From contig DAOUUT010000087.1 in assembly GCA_030668025.1 (NCBI GenBank), forward strand, positions 1 to 12,884: a stretch of DNA of 12,884 bases. Reading direction: 5' to 3'. The translations under genes and the position numbers were made by a program. Below, one piece after another: positions 6,081 through 12,573 of the stretch; position 1 is the first letter of the stretch, and each line of letters starts with the position of its first letter. Under the pieces are notes generated by a model. The model worked only from the letters and a program-made list of their open reading frames with translations. It was not told where the DNA came from and ran no database searches. The DNA is from Promethearchaeota archaeon. Lineage in GTDB: Archaea > Asgardarchaeota > Lokiarchaeia > Sigynarchaeales > SOKP01.

Positions 6081-7763
6081 CTAAATTTTTTTCGAATCTT
6101 TGAAAATATCAAATATATCCATTTCATAGTCAATTACATCTTCGGGTAAAAGGTATGGTTCTTTAATTAGTTTAGCAAGATAATAGATTTTAGATCCTCT
6201 TTCTAAGTATTGTAAAACAGTACAAGCGCCTTCTAAATGACTTCCACAACACAAACTTCCGTGATTTGCAAGTATTACTGCGTTTCGTTCTTCTAAACTT
6301 TTCTTTACATTATCAGCTAATTCTTCACTACCCGCTTCTCCATATTCTGCACACAAAACCTCTCCTCCTAAATAAGGAACAAGCTCTTCCATTGCGGGAG
6401 GTAACGCTAACTTGAGGGTACTAAGTATTGTTGAGTAAATACCATGAGAGTGAATAATTGCGTTAACATCTTCACGTTCTTTGTAAATACCTAAATGTAA
6501 GTGTTTTTCTACTGAAGGGTTTCTTTCTCCTTCTACTACTTTTCCCTCAAGATTAATAATTAAAATATCATCTGGTTCCATTTCTTCATAATTTACATTA
6601 CTAGGGGTGATTAAAACGTATTCATCGTCTCCACTTTTAATTCTAATACTCACATTTCCCGCTGATCCTATCACATGCCCATCATTCAATAATTTCTTAC
6701 AAGTACTAACAATTTCTTTCTTAAGTTTTTTGATTGGTTGGTCTAAAAACTTATTTTTTTCTTTAAATCCTTCGAAAACTTCGGGATTCAAGATATGTGA
6801 AGGAATACCTTTATTTAACCAAATTGTAATATCTTTCAGCAACATATTTGATTGTCTATTAATTACTTCAACGGTATTTCCTCCAATATGAGGCATTACA
6901 ATAACATTTTCTAATTCTAAAAATTCATTATCTTCATCGATAGGCTCTAAAGGAAAGACATCTAAAGCAGCTCCCGCAATTTTATTACTTTTTAAAGCAT
7001 CGTATAACTTTTCATAATCTACAAGACTTCCTTTAGCTAAATTAATTAAAAAAGCCGAACTTTTCATCATTGTTATTCGTTCTTCGTTAATAAGATTATC
7101 ATTTTCATCAGTTGCAACAGCGTGAATGGTTATAAAATCGGATTCTTTCATTAACGAATCTAAATCTGTTTGTATACCATAATTTTCAATAATTTCGTTA
7201 GAAACATATGGATCATAAATAAGAAATTTTACTCCAAATGGTTTTAAGCGATCAGCAACATGTCTTCCGATCTGACCAAAGCCAATAATACCGATATTTT
7301 TGTTTAATAACTCATTTCCCATAAATCTATTATAACATTTTATCCAATCTTCGAAATCGATAACTTCAAATTTATCACTATGTAAAAATCGATCTAGCTT
7401 TATCAAATTTCTTGCTATTGAAACGATTAGTCCAACTGTCAATTCAGCAACAGCAACGACATTCCTAAGAGGTGTATAAATCACAGGAATGTTATTTTTA
7501 GTAGCAGCATCTAAATCGATGTTAAATGGATCCCCCCGGCAAGACACAATCAATTTTAAGTTAGTTTGTTCAAATAATTCAGCTTTTTTTAAATCGTCTG
7601 CGGCAGTTATAAAAATATCATAACCTTTTAATTTTTCAACCATTTCTTTGACATCAAAATAAATATTTCCTGTATCTCTCCAACTCTCGTAAGTGACATC
7701 CATTTTCTTTTTTAATTCTTTTAAAACATCATCAGATATACTTGCCGTAATAAATGCTCTCAT
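6081..7763 (-). CDS. Fusion enzyme: D-2-hydroxyacid dehydrogenase plus class II aldolase/adducin domain
   Basis: A 560-residue bifunctional protein. Residues 1-330 are an NAD-dependent D-isomer 2-hydroxyacid dehydrogenase: SCRGDPFNIDLDAATKNNIP (74-93), the AVAELTVGLI helix, Rossmann loop IGIIGFGQIGR (157-167), INLAKGSLVD (240-249), ALDVFPLEP (266-274, catalytic Glu273) and PHIGGNT (291-297, catalytic His292). The arginine normally found in the NxARG motif is Lys244. Residues 343-560 are a class II aldolase domain of the FucA/AraD type: SAGNVSIR (367-374), LITPSN, PSVEKHLH with catalytic Glu419, zinc ligands His438 and His440 in IIHSHGIYS, and His501 in ANHGSLCCG, all present. The family cleaves ketose phosphates to dihydroxyacetone phosphate and an aldehyde; some members epimerise or decarboxylate. 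The ATG at 7763 has a weak GAG upstream. Fusion plus neighbouring FGGY kinase suggest catabolism of a sugar or sugar acid; the substrate is unknown. Confidence 0.9.
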   Translation of the reverse strand: MRAFITASISDDVLKELKKKMDVTYESWRDTGNIYFDVKEMVEKLKGYDIFITAADDLKKAELFEQTNLKLIVSCRGDPFNIDLDAATKNNIPVIYTPLRNVVAVAELTVGLIVSIARNLIKLDRFLHSDKFEVIDFEDWIKCYNRFMGNELLNKNIGIIGFGQIGRHVADRLKPFGVKFLIYDPYVSNEIIENYGIQTDLDSLMKESDFITIHAVATDENDNLINEERITMMKSSAFLINLAKGSLVDYEKLYDALKSNKIAGAALDVFPLEPIDEDNEFLELENVIVMPHIGGNTVEVINRQSNMLLKDITIWLNKGIPSHILNPEVFEGFKEKNKFLDQPIKKLKKEIVSTCKKLLNDGHVIGSAGNVSIRIKSGDDEYVLITPSNVNYEEMEPDDILIINLEGKVVEGERNPSVEKHLHLGIYKEREDVNAIIHSHGIYSTILSTLKLALPPAMEELVPYLGGEVLCAEYGEAGSEELADNVKKSLEERNAVILANHGSLCCGSHLEGACTVLQYLERGSKIYYLAKLIKEPYLLPEDVIDYEMDIFDIFKDSKKI

Positions 7764-7781
7764 AACTTCTCAACTCAATAA

Positions 7782-7790
7782 TATTATATA
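7782..7790 (-). promoter_or_regulatory. Possible TATA box of the dehydrogenase-aldolase gene
   Basis: Minus-strand TTTATATAA, about 23 bases before the ATG at 7763, inside the 85-base gap after the SCP2-like gene. The spacing would give a very short leader. The gene could therefore be transcribed from here as well as by read-through. Uncertain in such AT-rich DNA. Confidence 0.35.
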
Positions 7791-7848
7791 AACTAAATAA
7801 TAATATGTAATAAGAATTTAAAATCCATAAAAAAAATGAATAATTTTT

Positions 7849-8199
7849 TTAAAACATTAAACTTTTTAGTTTCATTAAATTTTTAATTTTTCCTTCTACA
7901 ACCTTTATCTTTCCCGAAGAATATGCTTTAACTGCGCCAAGCTCTTTATTGAATAAATCCAGCATTGTTTTTTCCGTCACAAATTCAATTTTAACAGGAG
8001 CATTTTCATCGCCGGTATTATCCTTTACTTCAATGCCTTGATCCTTATTTACTAAAAGTAAGACGCTCCTATTTGTTTCTAAAAACCTTATTTGTATTGG
8101 TTCATCATAATTTGCCAATTTTTTACGCACTTTTTCGGTATTAATATAGCGATTTTCAATTTCCTTTAAACAAGATTCTATACTATCAAAATTTGACAA
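7849..8199 (-). CDS. SCP2-like (sterol carrier protein 2 fold) small protein
   Basis: A 116-residue soluble protein. Its C-terminal half shows the SCP2 pattern: PVKIEFVTEKTMLDLFNKEL, AVKAYSSGKIKVVEG, then KNLMKLKSLM, matching the usual order of acidic strand, helix and the GKIKV strand. SCP2 domains have a hydrophobic tunnel that binds lipids or other apolar ligands; some serve as accessory domains. The frame could begin at TTG 8214, but GAGGTG at 8207-8212 lies seven bases before TTG 8199, the ideal spacing, so I take 8199 as the start. Protein then begins MSNFDSIESCLKEIENRYI. It sits between the FGGY kinase and the dehydrogenase-aldolase on the same strand. How a lipid-binding fold serves that pathway is not evident; it may simply be co-located. 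Confidence 0.75.
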   Translation of the reverse strand: MSNFDSIESCLKEIENRYINTEKVRKKLANYDEPIQIRFLETNRSVLLLVNKDQGIEVKDNTGDENAPVKIEFVTEKTMLDLFNKELGAVKAYSSGKIKVVEGKIKNLMKLKSLMF

Positions 8200-8206
8200 T
8201 TTCTTA

Positions 8207-8212
8207 CACCTC
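8207..8212 (-). promoter_or_regulatory. Shine-Dalgarno GAGGTG that decides the SCP2-like start
   Basis: GAGGTG on the minus strand is a strong complement to the archaeal 16S rRNA 3' end. It lies seven bases before TTG 8199 but overlaps the alternative TTG at 8214, which therefore cannot use it. This favours the shorter, 116-residue protein. Confidence 0.65.
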
Positions 8213-8218
8213 AAAATT

Positions 8219-8233
8219 AAGAAAACTTTTCTT
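8219..8233. repeat. Perfect 15-base palindrome in the FGGY-SCP2 gap
   Basis: AAGAAAA, one C, TTTTCTT: 7-base arms with a single central base, in the 74-base gap between the kinase stop and the SCP2-like start. The loop is too short for an RNA hairpin as drawn, so if meaningful it is a DNA-binding site. Its low complexity makes chance occurrence quite possible. Confidence 0.3.
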
Positions 8234-8273
8234 GAATTAATTAACTTTCGTTTATAAAAATATAAGAAATAAA

Positions 8274-9785
8274 TTACAGATCGTCAATTTTATTTTTTAA
8301 ATTCTTCCATTCGAGATATATATTTTTGTATTTATCTGAGATGGTAGGATTGCTGAAATTTTTTTCATAAGTCAAGAGTTTTTTTGTCATGGATCTATAA
8401 TCCGAATAGTAATTTAAACCTTTTAATGTATTCATCGCTACTCCAATAAAAGCTGCGTCTTTAGTATATGGAACCGATATTTCAGTGTTTAAAACACTAG
8501 CTAATATCTTGCAAAATCCTTCTGATTTAGCCATGCCGCCAGCACAATAAGTTTTTGTATTTAAATTAGTAAATTTTTGTATAGCTTGATAATTTTCGAA
8601 TATACCATAAGCTATATTTTCTAAAACGCTTCTAGCAAAATCTTGTATTTTAGGAAGTTCCTCAGATATCATTGTAGGCGGTTGAAAAACAAATACGCCT
8701 CTTTTAATAGAAGTTTGGTTTTTAATATTCATTTTTTCGGGTCCTAAGAATGCAAAAGTAGAAAAAGCCCCTGGTGTTGAGTTCTTTAAATATTGTTCCA
8801 TCAAAGAATCTGAATTATTAGTTAAATTTGATAAAAAGCATTCTTTAAACCAATTATACGCAGCCCCAGTGTTACCTGCATGTGCTTCAATTAACCACTT
8901 TCCCTTTATTGAGTGGCACGATGTCCAATAATTATTATTGGGATCAAAAATAGGTTTATTTACGACGAGATGAACAGGGGCGGTTGTGCCTAAACTAATT
9001 CCAATATCTCCATCTTCAATAACACCCATGCCTAATAATGTTGCTTGAGTATCACCACCCGATTTTATAACCGGAATATTATTTTGATTAAGGTTGAAAC
9101 TTTTTACTAATTCGGGCTTTAATTCGCCAACGATCGTCCCAGATTCCACGATTTCAGGAAAGAAATCAGGATCAAAATCAAATGTTTGAATTATTTCCGA
9201 ACTCCATTCTCCACTCTTTATATCTAATATCTGAGATTCCGCAGCTGATGATAAATCAGAAACATAGTTTCCAGTAAGACGATAAACCAACCAATCGTCT
9301 AACATTAAAACTTTATTTATTTTTTTATATATTTCTTCCTCTTCTTCCTTAAACCATAATAAACGCGCTAAACAAAATAATAAAGATGGATTATGACCTG
9401 TTATTTTAAATAAATCATTTTCTGAAAATGCATCCTCTATTATATAAGCCGAATCTATCCCCCGTACATCAGTATTGGGACCTCCGTAGATTACATTGCC
9501 GGCATTATCCAAAAAAACCGTAGCAATTCTTTGAGCGCAAGTAGAGATTCCAATAATATTAACGATAGATTTGCATTTTTTCAATATACGATTTAATCCG
9601 ATAATTATTTTATTCCATAAGTCATCCATATCAAGTCTTTTAGCAAAACCATCGATATCTTCATTGATTACATTAATATTTTGAGAATCAGTAATTTCTA
9701 ATTTTAATTGTTCTGAAACCAACCCAATCTTTACAGAATTAGATGAAATGTCAATGGTTATTATCTTATTTTCGTTATTGTCCAT
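8274..9785 (-). CDS. FGGY-family carbohydrate kinase (xylulokinase-like)
   Basis: ATP-dependent sugar kinase of 503 residues, the usual FGGY length. Features: N-terminal phosphate loop ITIDISSNSVKIGLV (9-23, the strand-turn of the actin-like fold), MLDDWLVYRLTG (161-172), catalytic base Asp245 in IKSGGDTQATLLGMG, the second phosphate loop IGISLGTTAP (261-270), and the adenosine-binding segment CAGGMAKSEGFCKILAS (414-430). The open frame extends to 9920, but that adds 45 basic, low-quality residues overlapping the AMMECR1 coding region. ATG 9785 gives the correct N-terminus and has a GTGAG stretch five bases upstream. It lies 25 bases after the AMMECR1 stop, so the two are probably co-transcribed. 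Substrate specificity (xylulose, fuculose, rhamnulose, autoinducer-2 and others are all known in the family) cannot be read from sequence. It probably makes the phosphorylated substrate for the neighbouring aldolase-dehydrogenase. Confidence 0.9.
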   Translation of the reverse strand: MDNNENKIITIDISSNSVKIGLVSEQLKLEITDSQNINVINEDIDGFAKRLDMDDLWNKIIIGLNRILKKCKSIVNIIGISTCAQRIATVFLDNAGNVIYGGPNTDVRGIDSAYIIEDAFSENDLFKITGHNPSLLFCLARLLWFKEEEEEIYKKINKVLMLDDWLVYRLTGNYVSDLSSAAESQILDIKSGEWSSEIIQTFDFDPDFFPEIVESGTIVGELKPELVKSFNLNQNNIPVIKSGGDTQATLLGMGVIEDGDIGISLGTTAPVHLVVNKPIFDPNNNYWTSCHSIKGKWLIEAHAGNTGAAYNWFKECFLSNLTNNSDSLMEQYLKNSTPGAFSTFAFLGPEKMNIKNQTSIKRGVFVFQPPTMISEELPKIQDFARSVLENIAYGIFENYQAIQKFTNLNTKTYCAGGMAKSEGFCKILASVLNTEISVPYTKDAAFIGVAMNTLKGLNYYSDYRSMTKKLLTYEKNFSNPTISDKYKNIYLEWKNLKNKIDDL

Positions 9786-9810
9786 AATGCTCACTATTTT
9801 TAAGTAAATT

Positions 9811-10449
9811 TCAGTGTGGAGTGAGATATTTCCTAATAACTTCTCCCCTTGGTTCTTTTTCTTCAAACAGAATAGCTTGGAAAGAAAAGATTTTTGTTTT
9901 ATCGTCCTTCCAAGCGTCATTTGAGAGCCATGCTTTAGCGCAAGTATGACCTAAGAATGTTTCTACATCCCATTCTCTCCCATGATCAATTGGTACTTGA
10001 GGAAGAAGCAATCCTCTCCTCATACCTTTTTCAGCAATTAGTCCATCTCTCCCGATAACAATTTTATCAAGATAATCTTTTGGATGATTTACTTCGATTA
10101 ATTTAGGAGGTGTTAATATAGAAAGCTCAATAACAATATCGTTCATTTCCTCGAGTGAAATAGATGGAAAACGCGGGTCCTCTATTGCTGAACTAATTGA
10201 AACTCTATGAATTACATCATATAATGGAAAAGTTGGTTCAATATATCCTATACAACCTCGTAAGGTGTTACTTGGCGCATTTACTGTATTTAAAGTGACA
10301 AATGCTCCATATTTCTCTGAAAATTTATTTTTAACATCATCAGGAATGGGTATCCTTCGATCGTTTTTAAGAAAAAATTCAATATTGTCTCGAGCAAATC
10401 TTGTTAAAGATATACCATCTTCTAAAGTAAAAGTGTTCTCATCAGTCAT
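9811..10449 (-). CDS. AMMECR1-domain protein
   Basis: A 212-residue protein covering the whole AMMECR1 fold, the usual length in archaea. The diagnostic LRGCIGYI lies at 63-70, preceded by GAFVTLN and followed by SAIEDPRFP, IELSILTPP and IGRDGLIAEKGMRRGLLLPQ, with a C-terminal Cys in FLGHTCAKA (166-173). The family is conserved in archaea and eukaryotes; in prokaryotes it often occurs with Memo and a radical-SAM protein, but neither is visible here. The biochemical role is not established. The ATG at 10449 is supported by GAGGT seven bases upstream and a TATA-like element further up. It is directly followed by the FGGY kinase gene. Confidence 0.92.
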   Translation of the reverse strand: MTDENTFTLEDGISLTRFARDNIEFFLKNDRRIPIPDDVKNKFSEKYGAFVTLNTVNAPSNTLRGCIGYIEPTFPLYDVIHRVSISSAIEDPRFPSISLEEMNDIVIELSILTPPKLIEVNHPKDYLDKIVIGRDGLIAEKGMRRGLLLPQVPIDHGREWDVETFLGHTCAKAWLSNDAWKDDKTKIFSFQAILFEEKEPRGEVIRKYLTPH

Positions 10450-10456
10450 AATTTCT

Positions 10457-10461
10457 ACCTC
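10457..10461 (-). promoter_or_regulatory. Shine-Dalgarno site of the AMMECR1 gene
   Basis: Minus-strand GAGGT, seven bases before the ATG at 10449. It confirms the start and shows that the gene has an untranslated leader. Confidence 0.6.
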
Positions 10462-10467
10462 AAGACA

Positions 10468-10490
10468 GAATTATTATTATATAATAATAT
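10468..10490 (-). promoter_or_regulatory. Probable promoter of the AMMECR1-FGGY unit
   Basis: Minus-strand TATTATTATATAATAATAA lies in the 59-base gap after the dihydroorotase stop and about 25-40 bases before the AMMECR1 ATG. It is a credible TATA region starting a transcription unit that would include AMMECR1 and the FGGY kinase. Confidence 0.4.
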
Positions 10491-10508
10491 TCTTCATACA
10501 TTTATATT

Positions 10509-11897
10509 TTACATTCTAATGATTTTACCCTTTGGTTCAGATTTTTCGGTATTAACCTCATTACCTCTTAGAAAAACCTTCCAAATCTGAATAGTGGTTT
10601 TGTAATCTTCGTAGGGGGAAAATTTTGCTTTTGTTTTGAATTCTTTTGATTTAATAGTGTATTCTGGAATTTTATCAACTATAATTAAATCGGCATCGTA
10701 TCCCTCTTTGACAAATCCTTTAGTCTTTAAGTTAAAGATCTTTGCCGGGTTTTCTGAAGTAATTTTAACAAATTTTTCAAGAGAGAGTTCATTTTTACAA
10801 ACTTTTTCTAATAGAGTTAATGGATATGTTTCAAATCCAGGAAATCCTGAAGGAGCATCAAGATATCCTCGTCCTTTTTCTTCCAATGTGTGCGGCGCGT
10901 GATCAGTACCTATAAGGCTTATATGCCCTTCTTTAAGTTCCTTAAATAAATATAAGGAATGTTCTTCATCTCTTAAAGGAGGTAAGACTTTGCCAAAATT
11001 TGGATTGCTCATTTTTATTTTATTAGTTAAAAATAAATGATGTGGCGTTATTTCGTAGGATATTTTTAAGTTATTGTTCATTTCTAAAGCTTTTCGTATT
11101 AGAGAATAACTATTCTTGCAACTTATGTGACAGAAATGGACAATTGGATAATCCTTCGGGCTTAAATCTAGATCTACTATAATCTTATAATAATTTTCAA
11201 GAACAAAATTCACGTATTTAGCTTCCATGGAAACGGGGTAAAGTTTATTATGCAATTCTAAGGTTGGAAATTGTTCCAGCGTGTAATTCTCGTAAATTTC
11301 GTCTTTTTCTTCAGAAGAAAGAGGCCAATCGGGATGTATAAATATAGGAATTTGCAAATTTGATGAAATATTAAGAATCTTTTGAACATTTAAGTAATTT
11401 ATCCAATCGATCTCATTTAATGAACCTAGTGGATAAATTTTGAATCCAATAACGCCTAAATCAATAATCGAAATAATTTCTTCGAAATTAAATTCTCTTG
11501 GAACTCCAGCAATAAACCCCACATTCACATAAATGTTATTTTTAGCTTTTTCCATCCATTTTTTAACTTGAAAAGCATTTATAGCTGGAGGTATTGTATT
11601 CGGCATATTAAATACTGTCGTTATTCCCGAAAAAGCTGCTGCTAAGGTTCCTGTTAAAAAAGTCTCTTTTTCGCTCTGCTCCATATCTCTTAAATGAGAA
11701 TGAATATCAATAATACCCGGTAAAACTATTCTCTTTCCGCAATCTATCTCTATTCCATCTTCGTTATGACTTCGAATTTTATTTAAATCTTCCTTCGATT
11801 TTTTATTTACTACTGATTTAATCGTTCCATTATGTATTAATAGAGCTCCATTTTGGAGTGAGCCATCCGTATATATAAGAGCATTTTTCAATATCAT
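10509..11897 (-). CDS. pyrC: Dihydroorotase (amidohydrolase superfamily)
   Basis: Third step of pyrimidine synthesis: reversible cyclisation of N-carbamoyl-aspartate to dihydroorotate. The 462-residue protein has the amidohydrolase order: IDIHSHLRD (63-71, metal ligands His66 and His68), substrate-binding NMPNT (97-101), GFKIYPLG (151-158, Lys153 where carboxylated lysine may lie), IFIHPDW (His188), CHIS (His257), ITPHHLFL, KVLPPLRDEEH, GTDHAPHTLEEKG (Asp332) and the dihydroorotase-typical APSGFPGFET. The C-terminal strand segment GFVKEGYDADLIIVD closes the composite domain. Allantoinase and dihydropyrimidinase are relatives, but the PSGFPGFET and NMPNT-PP motifs favour dihydroorotase. ATG 11897 lies 15 bases after the TrmY-like stop with no Shine-Dalgarno, suggesting a compact operon with that gene. 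No other pyr gene is in the window. Confidence 0.88.
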   Translation of the reverse strand: MILKNALIYTDGSLQNGALLIHNGTIKSVVNKKSKEDLNKIRSHNEDGIEIDCGKRIVLPGIIDIHSHLRDMEQSEKETFLTGTLAAAFSGITTVFNMPNTIPPAINAFQVKKWMEKAKNNIYVNVGFIAGVPREFNFEEIISIIDLGVIGFKIYPLGSLNEIDWINYLNVQKILNISSNLQIPIFIHPDWPLSSEEKDEIYENYTLEQFPTLELHNKLYPVSMEAKYVNFVLENYYKIIVDLDLSPKDYPIVHFCHISCKNSYSLIRKALEMNNNLKISYEITPHHLFLTNKIKMSNPNFGKVLPPLRDEEHSLYLFKELKEGHISLIGTDHAPHTLEEKGRGYLDAPSGFPGFETYPLTLLEKVCKNELSLEKFVKITSENPAKIFNLKTKGFVKEGYDADLIIVDKIPEYTIKSKEFKTKAKFSPYEDYKTTIQIWKVFLRGNEVNTEKSEPKGKIIRM

Positions 11898-11912
11898 TTT
11901 TCTATTTAATAA

Positions 11913-12560
11913 CTAATCTTTTACTCTTTGATCAATTCGAAAGTTAATATATAAGATTTTATTTTCAATCCCTTTAATGTTAGAAAGATTAATACATTTT
12001 AAATTGTACTCTTCTTTAATTGCTTGTAAAAATCTAAATGATCTCTGAGAATTTTGAGAATAAGGAATGATATAACAATAATCGTAAATATCTTCTAAAT
12101 CTTCAATATCAATAGAATCTAAAGTAAGCTCCTTACATTTAAAGTCAAAGACGATTGCTAATTTATTGCGAAAAATCTCATGGTTACTTTCAAAAATTGA
12201 ATTAAAATTTGGTAGTTTTTTAACAAAAATCCCGGGAGTAGATTGTTTCCATTTCTCATCGTTAACTTTTTCGTTCTTATCAATTTTATCTATTGCTTTA
12301 TTTAGAAGTATTGCTTGAGATCTCTCATCAGAACCTAAAAATCTCAACTTTTTACCATCGTACTTTATTAGAAGTTGGAGTGATTCAAAATATAGATACA
12401 GGTTATTATTTTTTCTGATTGAATAGGATAAACAAAACGATTCCCGAATTATAGAACATAAATTATACACATAAATAGGAGTTTTTCCTACATCTATATT
12501 GCTTTTAGAAAATTTAGGGAATTTCTCAATTAGTATTAGAAAATTAACCAAATTTATCAA
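11913..12560 (-). CDS. trmY: TrmY-like tRNA (pseudouridine-54 N1)-methyltransferase, divergent
   Basis: SPOUT-class methyltransferase relative of 215 residues. Archaeal TrmY methylates N1 of pseudouridine 54 in the T-loop of tRNA. Matches to the family: CLSYSIRKNN (43-52, family LSHxIRRD), KYDGKKLRFLGSDERSQA (66-83), KWKQSTPGIFVKKL (103-116, family WxQSTPGIYVR). The C-terminal cofactor region has drifted: the GDHIG-type loop after the FII strand is IPYSQNSQR (165-173), and the final HANHCI-type segment is reduced to GIENKILY. It may therefore be inactive, altered, or a distant paralogue. The frame begins at TTG 12560, with a second in-frame TTG at 12551 that fits the family N-terminus equally well; no ATG is available and no Shine-Dalgarno is seen. 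It lies 13 bases after the SRP54 stop. Confidence 0.75.
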   Translation of the reverse strand: MINLVNFLILIEKFPKFSKSNIDVGKTPIYVYNLCSIIRESFCLSYSIRKNNNLYLYFESLQLLIKYDGKKLRFLGSDERSQAILLNKAIDKIDKNEKVNDEKWKQSTPGIFVKKLPNFNSIFESNHEIFRNKLAIVFDFKCKELTLDSIDIEDLEDIYDYCYIIPYSQNSQRSFRFLQAIKEEYNLKCINLSNIKGIENKILYINFRIDQRVKD

Positions 12561-12573
12561 ATTTTAATTATTT

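Noticed and set aside
6607..6891. Plus-strand open frame within the dehydrogenase-aldolase gene
   Set aside because: Opposite the linker and the start of the aldolase domain, whose motifs are clear on the minus strand. No ribosome-binding site.
9786..9920. N-terminal 45-residue extension of the FGGY kinase beginning at 9920
   Set aside because: It lies in another frame of the AMMECR1 coding region, is basic and unlike any FGGY N-terminus. ATG 9785 gives the canonical start and has an SD-like GTGAG upstream.
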